A stretch of 36,593 bases of DNA from positions 1 through 36,593 of the forward strand of contig JAISMH010000040.1 of the NCBI GenBank assembly GCA_031276855.1, in the 5' to 3' direction. This DNA comes from Synergistaceae bacterium (GTDB lineage Bacteria > Synergistota > Synergistia > Synergistales > Aminobacteriaceae). The notes below the pieces were generated by a model. It saw nothing but the letters and a program-made list of their open reading frames with translations. It was not told the origin of the DNA and did no database searches. The position numbers were made by a program, and so were the translations under genes. The first letter of the stretch is position 1. Each line of letters starts with the position of its first letter. Below are positions 17,240 to 24,583 of this stretch, in pieces.

Positions 17240-17518
17240 TCAAATGGATCTGACGACGGTCTGGACGACATTGGAGATGTTTCGCAGAAAGAGGACGAGG
17301 TCGACGCGATAAATGTAAAGGAGCCCGGAGATTTTCCACAGCAGATAGATCACCGGAACGGCCACGAAGATCGCGCCCGTTTTGTAGAGCACCTTGGCCG
17401 GAATGACGCCGTAGCTCTCGAACAGAACATCTATCAGCCATCCGGCCGTCATCAGGGCGAACCCCAGAATCCAGACGGACATTCCCAAAAAGAGAGTCGA
17501 GTTGATATAATACTGCAC
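17240..17518 (-). CDS. Small membrane protein of unknown function
   Basis: This 92-residue protein has two clear hydrophobic helices, LFLGMSVWILGFALMTAGWL at about 9-28 and GAIFVAVPVIYLLWKISGLL at about 48-67. A shorter amphipathic C-terminus follows. The start is a GTG with GGAAAGGGG upstream, so it is somewhat uncertain. It is the first gene of the cassette leading to the CPBP protein and exported unknown, with a candidate promoter 110 nt upstream. No family recognised. Confidence 0.65.
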   Translation of the reverse strand: MQYYINSTLFLGMSVWILGFALMTAGWLIDVLFESYGVIPAKVLYKTGAIFVAVPVIYLLWKISGLLYIYRVDLVLFLRNISNVVQTVVRSI

Positions 17519-17628
17519 CTTGCGCCCCTTTCCGCGGAAGAACGATTCCCGGAATGCGATCTCTCGCGCGTCCTTATCATCATATTTCTTCGCGTGCCGC
17601 GCCGTCGCGGGAACTTCCCATCCCCTGC

Positions 17629-17657
17629 ATTATACACAGGGAACGGCAGGGACGTAA
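17629..17657 (-). promoter_or_regulatory. Candidate promoter of the small membrane protein - CPBP - exported protein unit
   Basis: On the minus strand TTACGT (17657-17652) and a perfect TATAAT (17634-17629) are 17 nt apart, about 110 nt upstream of the GTG at 17518. The -35 box is weak. Confidence 0.45.
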
Positions 17658-17786
17658 CGGGACGTTTTGCGTCAAACTAAAAAAGCACTCGAAAGGTGAC
17701 CTTACCCCCTTGAACGAATACTCGTCGTCCTCGAACAGCTTATGAACAGCTTATTGAAAGCGCCGATATTGTCATTAGCGATCCCG

Positions 17787-18757
17787 TCATTTCCCAGGCA
17801 CGGACGCAAAGAGTTTGCTCTTTTTCTGCACGATATTGTAGGCTGGATTGGCTTTTTTGATCAGGCTTTCTAAAACCTCGGGATCGTCCGGCAGATGATA
17901 CGTACAAATCGCCAATTTCGGGGCAAAATTTTTCAGCGTCTCCCGCGCGCCTTCGAGCATGTACCGTTCGTAGCCTTCGATATCGGCTTTGATAAAATCG
18001 ACGCGCGTCAATCCGTTCTCTTTTACGAAATCGTCGATTGTCGTGAGTTCCACCTGCTGCACATGCTGTCCTTCCTCCGTGGAGCTTTCCGAGGCAATTT
18101 TGTTGCCGACGGAAACATCTTCTTCTTTAATCAGTGTGCCCGTAGTTTTGACATTGCCCAAACCTTTTTTTACAGGATAAATGTTTTTATTGAGTTTCGC
18201 GGTTTGAAGAAGATACTCATACGAGTCGTCGGCAGGTTCAAAAGCATAGGTCACCGCTCCTTTGACCGAGGCATAGGCCGCAAAGTCTCCTATCCAGCTT
18301 CCCGCGTCCAGGACGATACCCCCCCCCCCGCATTATCCAGCGTCACGTCCACTTGTTCGTTGCGCAGACAGTAAGGTCCATCGGGAAGGTATTCATAAAG
18401 CGCGTTTATTTTTGCCTCGTCATAGCAATCGTTATGCTTCAGATAGACAAGAAAGGTATCATCGACAACATACGCAAGCATAATATCAGCTGCAATACCG
18501 CTATTCAGCATCGGTAAACGAACTTCTTTGAACACGTATACGCCATCTCGCAGATATTTCTTCATACGTTTTACCTTCGCCTTGAAAGGGAGAAGAAGAT
18601 CTTTGTGTGTAAAAGTGGCGATCGTGTAGTTGACATAAGAGAGCATAAATTCCCACAGAGTATATTGACCTGTGTAAACAGCACGGACGCCGATCGAGGT
18701 CAGTTTCCATGCTGTTTTCAGTTTCCTGAATATGACTTTTGCGATGTTGAGACTCAT
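17787..18757 (-). CDS. FkbM family methyltransferase, out of frame at a poly-G tract
   Basis: Two frames together make one protein of about 322-323 residues. The first (18757 to the tract) gives an N-terminal part ending CLRNEQVDVTLDNAGGG. The second, entered within the tract, continues IVLDAGSWIGDFAAYASVKG, then TYAFEP and LTRVDFIKADIEGYERYML. These are the SAM-binding motif I and the later motifs of FkbM methyltransferases. They are O-methyltransferases often acting on surface glycans. Eleven G residues separate the frames; nine or twelve would restore the reading frame, so expression may be switched by slippage. AAGGA stands before the ATG, and a TATAAT box is seen at 18831-18826. A partial inverted copy lies at 15080-15202. 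Sequencing error is the alternative. Confidence 0.82.
18319..18329. repeat. Poly-C/G tract (11 bases) inside the methyltransferase gene
   Basis: Eleven C on the plus strand give eleven G in the coding strand, exactly where the reading frame breaks. Tracts of this length are typical slippage sites for on/off switching of surface-modification genes. One base more, or two fewer, restores the protein. Confidence 0.8.
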
Positions 18758-18932
18758 GGTATTCCTTCTTTCTTATCAAAATACCGGCCTGAAGCCGAGG
18801 GCGAAACATAGTATCCGTTAGGTTCATTATACATGTACATTTATACAATTTCCTGAACGCTTAAAAATACAATGTCCTTTTCCGCGGGAGCGGTTACACT
18901 TAACGTGAAATCGCAAAAAGGAGCGTGCGGAC

Positions 18933-20318
18933 ATGAAAAGACAACGGCGTCGGGAACGGATGAGGAGATGGACCAACTTTTTGCTGGCCGCGGCTTTTTG
19001 CGCGCTGACGTTCTTCTGTCTGGCCCGCTCCTCGTGGGGCGGGCAGGTTCGTCCCGACCCCGGCGGAGCCCGGATTTTGACGCTCGCGGAATGTCTGCGC
19101 CTCGCGGAGGCCCATCATCCCGCCCTTGCCGGAGCGGACGCCGCGGCGGCGGCCGAACGGGGCCGCCTGTCGCAGACGGTTGCGGGGGATCGCGTGGAGA
19201 TCTCGGGAACCGCCTCGGCCGCGCGTTCGGGGAATCAAAACGGGGACAGCGCGAGCTACTCGGTCGGAGCGTCGGCCTCGGTGAAGGTCTTCGACGCGAA
19301 CCGCTCGAAGTACGCGGCGGACGCGCAGCGCAAGTCGCTCTCCGCGGCGGAGGCGAACCGGGAACAGACGCTCTCGCAGATACGCGCGAACGTGAAGTCC
19401 GCTTACATGAACCTTCTCCTCTGCGCGGCGGTTCAAGGGCAGAGGCGGGAATCGGTGGACGCCTTCCGGCGCCATCTGGAGCAGGCGAGGGGTTTTTACG
19501 AGGCGGGGTCGAAAGCCCGCTTCGACGTCACGAAGGCCGAGGTGGACCTCGGGAACGCGGAACTCGCCCTTGTCGAGGCGGAGTCGGACATCGACGTTGC
19601 CCGGGCCTCGCTGCTGAACGCCGTAGGGGTCGAGCCCTTCGGGAAGGAACCGTTCGAGCTTGCGCCGGAGACGGACATTTTTTCCTCTTCTCCCTCTTCA
19701 GGTTCTCTTTCTTCGGGTTCTCTCGTCTCGGGCGCCGCGTTCCCGGAGGGGGATGCGGAGAGTCTGGCCCTCGAGCACCGAGCGGATTACCGCGCCGCCG
19801 GGCTGAGAACCCTTGCCGGGAAGTCCGGTCTGAGGGCGGAGGCCCGTGCGAACTCTCCCAGCGTCTCGCTGCGGGGCGGGTGGAGCGGCGGCGGGGACGA
19901 CCTGTTCTCGCTCGACACGAGCTGGAACACCGGACTCTCTCTGAGCGTTCCCATCGCAGACGGCGGTGCCGCGGCGGCGCGGCTGGAGATTGCCTCCGCG
20001 CAGATCCGCTCTTTGGAGGCTTCAATGGAATCGCTTCGTCAGGACATTCTTCTGGAGGTTCGCAAGGCGTCGCTTGGCGTAAAAAACGCGCGGGAGCGTA
20101 TCCGCATCACGGAGCTGACCGTCGTCCAGGCGGAGGAGAATTACACCCTTGCCGAGGGCCGTTACGAGACCGGCGTGGGGAGCGCTCTCGAAATCACCGA
20201 TGCCCTGCTCGCCCTGACCGACGCTCGCCTTTCCGCCTACCGCGCCCGCCACGACCTGCAAATCGCGCTGATAAACCTGGAAAAAGCAACCGGCACCGAA
20301 TTTAATAGATTTGATTAA
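18933..20318 (+). CDS. TolC family outer membrane efflux protein
   Basis: This 461-residue protein has a basic N-terminus and a signal-type hydrophobic stretch (FLLAAAFCALTFFCLA). Two repeated halves of long alpha-helical segments follow, as in TolC-family channels. LTLAECLRLAEAHHPALAGA opens the first half, and VQAEENYTLAEGRYETGVGS followed by ALEITDALLALTDARLSAYR closes the second. The channel would span the outer membrane and connect to the MacA-like adaptor next door. AAAAAGGAG precedes the ATG. Another long frame overlaps on the same strand but lacks these motifs. The gene ends in a triplicated GC repeat. Confidence 0.93.
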   Translation: MKRQRRRERMRRWTNFLLAAAFCALTFFCLARSSWGGQVRPDPGGARILTLAECLRLAEAHHPALAGADAAAAAERGRLSQTVAGDRVEISGTASAARSGNQNGDSASYSVGASASVKVFDANRSKYAADAQRKSLSAAEANREQTLSQIRANVKSAYMNLLLCAAVQGQRRESVDAFRRHLEQARGFYEAGSKARFDVTKAEVDLGNAELALVEAESDIDVARASLLNAVGVEPFGKEPFELAPETDIFSSSPSSGSLSSGSLVSGAAFPEGDAESLALEHRADYRAAGLRTLAGKSGLRAEARANSPSVSLRGGWSGGGDDLFSLDTSWNTGLSLSVPIADGGAAAARLEIASAQIRSLEASMESLRQDILLEVRKASLGVKNARERIRITELTVVQAEENYTLAEGRYETGVGSALEITDALLALTDARLSAYRARHDLQIALINLEKATGTEFNRFD

Positions 20319-20429
20319 GGGGTGCAGGGGCCTACGGCAATTTGATTAAGGGGAGCAGGGGCCTACGGCAATTTAATAAGGGGTGCAGGGGCCTGCGGCC
20401 CCTGCCGGGGTTTGGGGCGGAGCCCCAAA
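20310..20429 (+). repeat. Tandem triplication of a 31-bp unit ending in palindromic repeat A
   Basis: TTTGATTAAGGGGTGCAGGG and the following CCTACGGCAA recur with a 31-bp period at 20310, 20341 and about 20372. The third unit opens into the full repeat A, with GCAGGGGCC/GGCCCCTGC and then the perfect hairpin TTTGGGGC-GGA-GCCCCAAA at 20411-20429. The first unit contains the TolC stop codon. It lies in the 167-bp gap before the adaptor gene and may work as an attenuating structure. Confidence 0.8.
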
Positions 20430-20491
20430 GGTCAAAATAAATTAATACTTTTATTCTCTTTTTCAAGCCTTAATCCGGGGAGGTTTTGCAA

Positions 20492-21748
20492 TTGAAAGCT
20501 CTGAAAAAAACGCTTTACATTCTATTCGCCGCCGGCATTATCGCCGGCGGCGCCTGGTGGTTTCTGCGGACGGAGCCCGCGCGTTACGTCTACCGCACGC
20601 AGCCTGTGACGGTCGGCTCCGTCACCGCCACGATCGGCGCGACGGGCAAGGTCAACGCGGTGGAGATGGTCGAGGTCGGAACGCAGGTGTCCGGCACGAT
20701 AAAGGAGCTTTACGCCGATTACAACAGCGCGGTGAAGAAGGGGCAGTTGATCGCCCTGCTCGATCCCGACGTGCTCCAGTCGCGGGTCGAGGAGGCCAGG
20801 GCGGCTCTGGCGCTGGCTCAGGCCGGAGTGGCGCGCGCGAAGGCCACCGTGACGGATTCGGAGCGAGCCTTCAAGCGCGCGAAGGAGCTCATGGGGCGCG
20901 ACCTCATCGCGAAAAGCGAGCTCGACGCCGCGGAGACGGCGCTTCTGCTCGCCCGGGCGTCGCTTTCGGAGAGCGGCGCCCGGGTCGTTCAGGCCAGGGC
21001 GGGCCTGAAGCAGGCGGAGACGAATCTGGGCTACACGAAGATCCTCTCTCCCGTGGACGGGGTCGTCATCTCCCGGCAGGTGGACGTGGGGCAGACCGTG
21101 GCGGCCAGCCTCCAGACCCCGACGCTCTTTTCCATCGCGCGGGATCTGACGCAGATGCAGATCGAGGCCAGCATCGACGAGGCCGACATCGGGCGTATCG
21201 CGGAGGGGCAGAAGGCGGTCTGCAAGTTCGACGCCTGGCCGAAGCTCGAATTCGAGGGCACCGTGACCCAGGTGCGCCTCGCGCCGGAGATCGTTTCAAA
21301 CGTCGTCACCTACACGGTCGTTCTGAAGGTGGGCAACGCGGATATGAAACTGAAGCCCGGCATGACGGCCAACGTCACGATCATCACGGAAAAGCGCGAC
21401 AACGTTCTGAAGGTCGCCTCCGCCGCCCTGCGGTTCAGCCCCCCGTCCGACGCGGTTCCGCCTGAAGGGAAACCGGGAGGAGCGCCCCGGGCCGCCTCTC
21501 CGCTGGGCTTTCCCCGCCCGATGCGCGGGAGCCGGAATTTTGGCGGCGGCGGCGAAAACACGCCCGTGGTGTGGCTTGTGGAGAACGGCCGGCTCGCGGG
21601 CAGCCTGCCCGCGGGGGAACAGGGGCTCAGCGACCGGACCTGGGTGGAGGTTCTGAACTCCCCGCTGAAGGAGGGGCAGGAGCTGGCCGTCTCCTACGCC
21701 AAGGAGGACTCCGCGCCGGGCGCGACATTCGCGGGGACGAAACCATGA
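20492..21748 (+). CDS. MacA-like periplasmic adaptor (membrane fusion protein)
   Basis: This 418-residue adaptor of the HlyD/RND-MFP superfamily links an inner-membrane ABC exporter to TolC. A transmembrane anchor (TLYILFAAGIIAGGAWWFL) comes first. Then follow the lipoyl half VGSVTATIGATGKVNAVEMV, a coiled-coil hairpin (about 100-170), the second lipoyl half TKILSPVDGVVISRQVDVGQ and a beta-barrel region (IEASIDEADIGRIAEGQ). The TTG at 20492 is preferred, since GGGGAGG lies 8 nt upstream. The upstream TTG at 20486 is only 2 nt from that site. The stop overlaps the ATPase start (ATGA). A glycine- and proline-rich insert near residues 320-355 is unusual. Confidence 0.93.
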   Translation: MKALKKTLYILFAAGIIAGGAWWFLRTEPARYVYRTQPVTVGSVTATIGATGKVNAVEMVEVGTQVSGTIKELYADYNSAVKKGQLIALLDPDVLQSRVEEARAALALAQAGVARAKATVTDSERAFKRAKELMGRDLIAKSELDAAETALLLARASLSESGARVVQARAGLKQAETNLGYTKILSPVDGVVISRQVDVGQTVAASLQTPTLFSIARDLTQMQIEASIDEADIGRIAEGQKAVCKFDAWPKLEFEGTVTQVRLAPEIVSNVVTYTVVLKVGNADMKLKPGMTANVTIITEKRDNVLKVASAALRFSPPSDAVPPEGKPGGAPRAASPLGFPRPMRGSRNFGGGGENTPVVWLVENGRLAGSLPAGEQGLSDRTWVEVLNSPLKEGQELAVSYAKEDSAPGATFAGTKP

Positions 21749-22497
21749 CGGCCTTTCCGGATAAATACGAACGCGAACACGCAAACCCCTGTTCGCCCGA
21801 GGTTCGTTGTCTGATCGAGGTCCGCGATCTCGTGAAGGTCTACAACGCCGGGGGCGCGGAGGTGCGGGCGCTGGACGGGGTGTCGTTTTCCATCGATCGG
21901 GGCGAGTTCGTGGCCGTGATGGGGCCGTCGGGCTCCGGCAAGTCGACGATGATGAACATGCTGGGCTGTCTGGACTCCCCGACATCGGGCTCGTATTTCC
22001 TCGACGGAAGGGACGTCTCGAAGCTCTCCGGCGACGAGCTGGCGGAGGTTCGCAACCGCAAGCTGGGCTTCGTGTTTCAGGGCTTCAACCTCCTGCCGCG
22101 CGCCACGGCGCTTGAAAACGTCGCGCTCCCCCTCGTCTACGCCGGAGTGCCCCCGAAAGAGCGCCGCGCGCGCGCGATAGAGGCGCTCACGCGCGTGGGG
22201 CTGGCCGAGCGCGTCGAACACCGGCCCAGCCAGATGAGCGGCGGACAGCAGCAGCGCGTCGCCGTCGCGAGGGCTTTAGTGTGTAACGCACCTTTAATTT
22301 TAGCTGACGAACCGACGGGCAATCTGGACACCCGCACGAGCGTGGAGATAATGAACCTGCTCACCGAACTCAACGCGGAGGGCAAGACCATCGTCCTCGT
22401 CACGCACGAGCCGGACATCGCCGCCTACGCAAACCGCGCCCTCCACTTCAAGGACGGCAGGGCCGTAGGCCCTGCACCCGGAATGGGTTTGGTGTAG
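21745..22497 (+). CDS. MacB-type ABC transporter ATP-binding protein (LolD/MacB class)
   Basis: This 250-residue ATPase has Walker [11 protein letters not shown]-loop [10 protein letters not shown], signature [15 protein letters not shown], Walker [13 protein letters not shown] and the H-loop LVTHEPD. The LolD/MacB subgroup is shown by [20 protein letters not shown]. It powers the permease encoded next, as a split version of MacB. The ATG at 21745 overlaps the adaptor stop codon and follows GGGGA. The last ~13 residues ([13 protein letters not shown]) are encoded within dispersed repeat B, which also supplies the stop. Near-identical PGMG tails appear in the LpxK fusion, where the same repeat forms the gene end. 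Confidence 0.94.
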   Translation: MTAFPDKYEREHANPCSPEVRCLIEVRDLVKVYNAGGAEVRALDGVSFSIDRGEFVAVMGPSGSGKSTMMNMLGCLDSPTSGSYFLDGRDVSKLSGDELAEVRNRKLGFVFQGFNLLPRATALENVALPLVYAGVPPKERRARAIEALTRVGLAERVEHRPSQMSGGQQQRVAVARALVCNAPLILADEPTGNLDTRTSVEIMNLLTELNAEGKTIVLVTHEPDIAAYANRALHFKDGRAVGPAPGMGLV

Positions 22498-22601
22498 GCG
22501 GGAGACCTTGCCGCCCGTTGGGCGGGGTTGGGCGTTCTGCGCAAAAAGACGAGTAGACTTGCACTATCAGACCCATAAAGGGTACAGGGCCTACGGCCCT
22601 G
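22457..22601 (+). repeat. Dispersed ~150-bp repeat, family B, copy 2
   Basis: GCAGGGCC...GGCCCTGC (22457-22475) and CAGGGCC...GGCCCTG (22585-22601) flank CCGCCCGTTGGGCGGGG and GCAAAAAGACGAG. The element order matches copy 1 at 9753-9905. It covers the end of the ATPase gene and nearly the whole gap before the permease, whose ribosome site starts right after it. Confidence 0.8.
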
Positions 22602-22618
22602 GGGGAGGTTATTCAGGG

Positions 22619-23839
22619 ATGGTTGAGACTTTCAGGACGGCGGTGTCTTCTCTTTTGGCGAACAAGGCGCGGTCGCTTTTGACGATGCTGGGGGTTATCA
22701 TCGGGGTCGGGGCCGTCATCGCGATGGTCGCGATCGGGCGCGGGGCCGCCCTTCAGATGGAGGGGCTGATGTCCGGGATGGGGAGCAACATGATCATCCT
22801 GACGTCCGGCGCGGGGCGTTCGGGCGGGGTGCGTCAGGGAGCGGGGAGCGGCGCGCCGCTGACGCTTTCCGACGCGGCGGCTATCCGCGACGAGTGCTGG
22901 TCCGTGGGGGAAGTCGCCCCGCAGGTCGGCGTCGGTACGCAGCTCATACGCGAAAACCGGAACTGGCCCTCGCAGGTGACGGGCACGACGGCGGGGTTTT
23001 TCCGAATCCGGGACTTTTCCGCGCGCCTGGGACGCCTGCTGGACGACGAGGACGAACGGAGCGCCGCGAAAGTCTGCGTCATCGGCCAAACGGTGGCGGC
23101 GGAGCTTTTCGGGGCGGACGACCCCATCGGCGACAGCATCCGCATCAACCGCATTCCGTTCGAGGTCGTGGGCGTCCTCGCGGCGAAAGGCCAGTCCTCC
23201 GTGGGGCAGGATCAGGACAACACGGTCATCGTCCCGATCACGACGGCGCAGCGCCGTTTGGTGCGCAGCGCCCTGTCCGGCTCCGTGAGCATGATCTCCA
23301 TTCAGGCCCGGGACGCCGGCATGATGGACAGCGTGATGACGGAGGTGCGCGGCCTGATGCGCCAGAGGCGGCGGCTGGAAGGGGACCGGGAGGACGACTT
23401 CGACCTGCGGAACATGACCCAGATGCTGGAGTCTCTCGCGCAGTCCACCCGGGTGATGTCCGTTCTGCTCGGCTCCGTGGCGTCCATCTCGCTTCTGGTG
23501 GGCGGAATCGGAATCATGAACATCATGCTGGTCTCCGTCACGGAGCGCACGCGGGAGATCGGCATCCGCATGGCGATCGGCGCGCGGGCGCGGGACATCC
23601 GCCTGCAGTTCCTGCTGGAGGCCCTCCTGCTCTCGCTCACGGGCGGTTTTCTGGGGATACTTCTGGGGTTCGGCGCGTCGAAGGGCATGAGTTCCCTCCT
23701 GCAATGGCCGACCTCCGTGTCTCCCGCGGCGGTCGCGCTGGCCGCGGGGTTCTCCGCTTTCGTGGGCATATTCTTCGGCTTCTACCCCGCCTGGAAAGCC
23801 TCCCTCCTGCGCCCCATCGACGCCCTGAGATTTGATTGA
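22619..23839 (+). CDS. MacB-type ABC transporter permease (FtsX/MacB_PCD)
   Basis: This 406-residue permease has an N-terminal transmembrane helix after FRTAVSSLLANKARSLLTML, the usual MacB start. A large periplasmic domain (about 45-270) follows. Three C-terminal helices include SVASISLLVGGIGIMNIMLV, with TERTREIGIRMAIGARARDI as the conserved cytoplasmic loop. GGGAGG stands 10 nt before ATG 22619. An in-frame extension to 22508 is only translated repeat sequence and was excluded. Together with the adaptor, ATPase and TolC it forms a tripartite exporter of macrolides, peptides or lipoproteins; the substrate is not evident. Confidence 0.94.
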   Translation: MVETFRTAVSSLLANKARSLLTMLGVIIGVGAVIAMVAIGRGAALQMEGLMSGMGSNMIILTSGAGRSGGVRQGAGSGAPLTLSDAAAIRDECWSVGEVAPQVGVGTQLIRENRNWPSQVTGTTAGFFRIRDFSARLGRLLDDEDERSAAKVCVIGQTVAAELFGADDPIGDSIRINRIPFEVVGVLAAKGQSSVGQDQDNTVIVPITTAQRRLVRSALSGSVSMISIQARDAGMMDSVMTEVRGLMRQRRRLEGDREDDFDLRNMTQMLESLAQSTRVMSVLLGSVASISLLVGGIGIMNIMLVSVTERTREIGIRMAIGARARDIRLQFLLEALLLSLTGGFLGILLGFGASKGMSSLLQWPTSVSPAAVALAAGFSAFVGIFFGFYPAWKASLLRPIDALRFD

Positions 23840-23840
23840 A

Positions 23841-23867
23841 CTCCGGGGGCGGAGCGTGCCCCCGGAG
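23841..23867. other. Perfect 10-bp hairpin between permease and response regulator genes
   Basis: CTCCGGGGGC (23841-23850) pairs with GCCCCCGGAG (23858-23867). No T-run follows, so read-through into the regulator genes is likely, perhaps reduced. The sequence GGAGCGTGCCCCCGGAGACC resembles part of the MITE-like elements at 27538 and 30597. Confidence 0.6.
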
Positions 23868-23902
23868 ACCCCCTTTGGAATGTGTTTAAGGAGGAATATA
23901 TT

Positions 23903-24583
23903 ATGGCTGTGTCGGAACAGATAAACGCGCCGGTGACGCTGATTGTCGCCGACGACCATCCCCTGACCCGGTCGGGGCTGGCGGAATGGGTGAGGCGCAA
24001 CCCGCGCTACGCGCTGCTCGCGGAGGTCGAGGACGGGCTGGCGGCGTGGGAGGCCATCGAGCGGCTGAAGCCGGACATCGCGCTGCTCGACATCCAGATG
24101 GAGGGGCTCGACGGCATCGCCGTCGTTCGCAAAATCAAGGAGTCCGGGCTCCCGACGCGCGCGATCATGCTGACGGCGTTCAAGGCCCAGCCCTACGTCA
24201 TGGCGTCCCTTCTGGCGGGCGCGGGCGGGTTCGTTCTGAAGACCACCGCGATACGCGAGCTGGAAAACGCCGTCGCGCAGGTGATGAGGGGAGGGCTCTA
24301 CCTCGACTCCCAGCTCGGCGACATCCTGAAGGACCGCGACCTCGCCCCGGAACCCCTGACGCCGCGGGAACGCGAGGTTCTGCTTCTGGCCTCGCGCGGC
24401 TTTTCCATCAAGGACTCCGCCGGGCGGCTCTCCATCACGGAGCGCACCGTTCAGGCGCACCTGACCTCCATTTACGCGAAATTCAACTGCCGCAGCAAGA
24501 GCGAAGCCCTTTTGGTCGCGCTGAAATTCGGCCTGCTCTCTCTGGAAGAGCTTCTGGAAGACACTTCTCTGGAGGCCCTGTAA
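23903..24583 (+). CDS. NarL/FixJ family response regulator
   Basis: This 226-residue regulator has a receiver domain (about 12-130) with the acidic pair Asp18/Asp19, the phosphorylated Asp63 (IALLDIQMEG), Thr91 and Lys113 (FVLKTTA). A LuxR-type helix-turn-helix follows at about 155-215, with LTPREREVLLLASRGFSIKD then TERTVQAHLTSIYAKF. A strong AAGGAGGAA precedes ATG 23903. It follows the exporter genes and shares one base with the sensor kinase start (TAATG). Control of the exporter operon by this pair is inferred from position. Confidence 0.95.
   Translation: MAVSEQINAPVTLIVADDHPLTRSGLAEWVRRNPRYALLAEVEDGLAAWEAIERLKPDIALLDIQMEGLDGIAVVRKIKESGLPTRAIMLTAFKAQPYVMASLLAGAGGFVLKTTAIRELENAVAQVMRGGLYLDSQLGDILKDRDLAPEPLTPREREVLLLASRGFSIKDSAGRLSITERTVQAHLTSIYAKFNCRSKSEALLVALKFGLLSLEELLEDTSLEAL

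Noticed and set aside
18826-18831. A full promoter for the FkbM methyltransferase gene
   Set aside because: A perfect TATAAT is present on the minus strand, but no acceptable -35 box lies at 16-18 nt, so only the -10 box is mentioned with the gene.
18872-20305. A 477-codon frame overlapping the TolC gene on the same strand
   Set aside because: It lacks TolC motifs and a signal peptide. The frame at 18933-20318 has both and a ribosome site.
20310-20400. Regular 31-bp repeats that could suggest a CRISPR array
   Set aside because: The units are directly adjacent with no spacers, and they include the end of the TolC gene.
22508-22618. N-terminal extension of the MacB permease
   Set aside because: The extension is translated repeat B. 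A proper ribosome site and the family's usual start lie at 22619.
22613-24460. A 615-codon minus-strand frame across the permease and regulator genes
   Set aside because: Mirror frame of two clearly recognised genes, with charged low-complexity translation.
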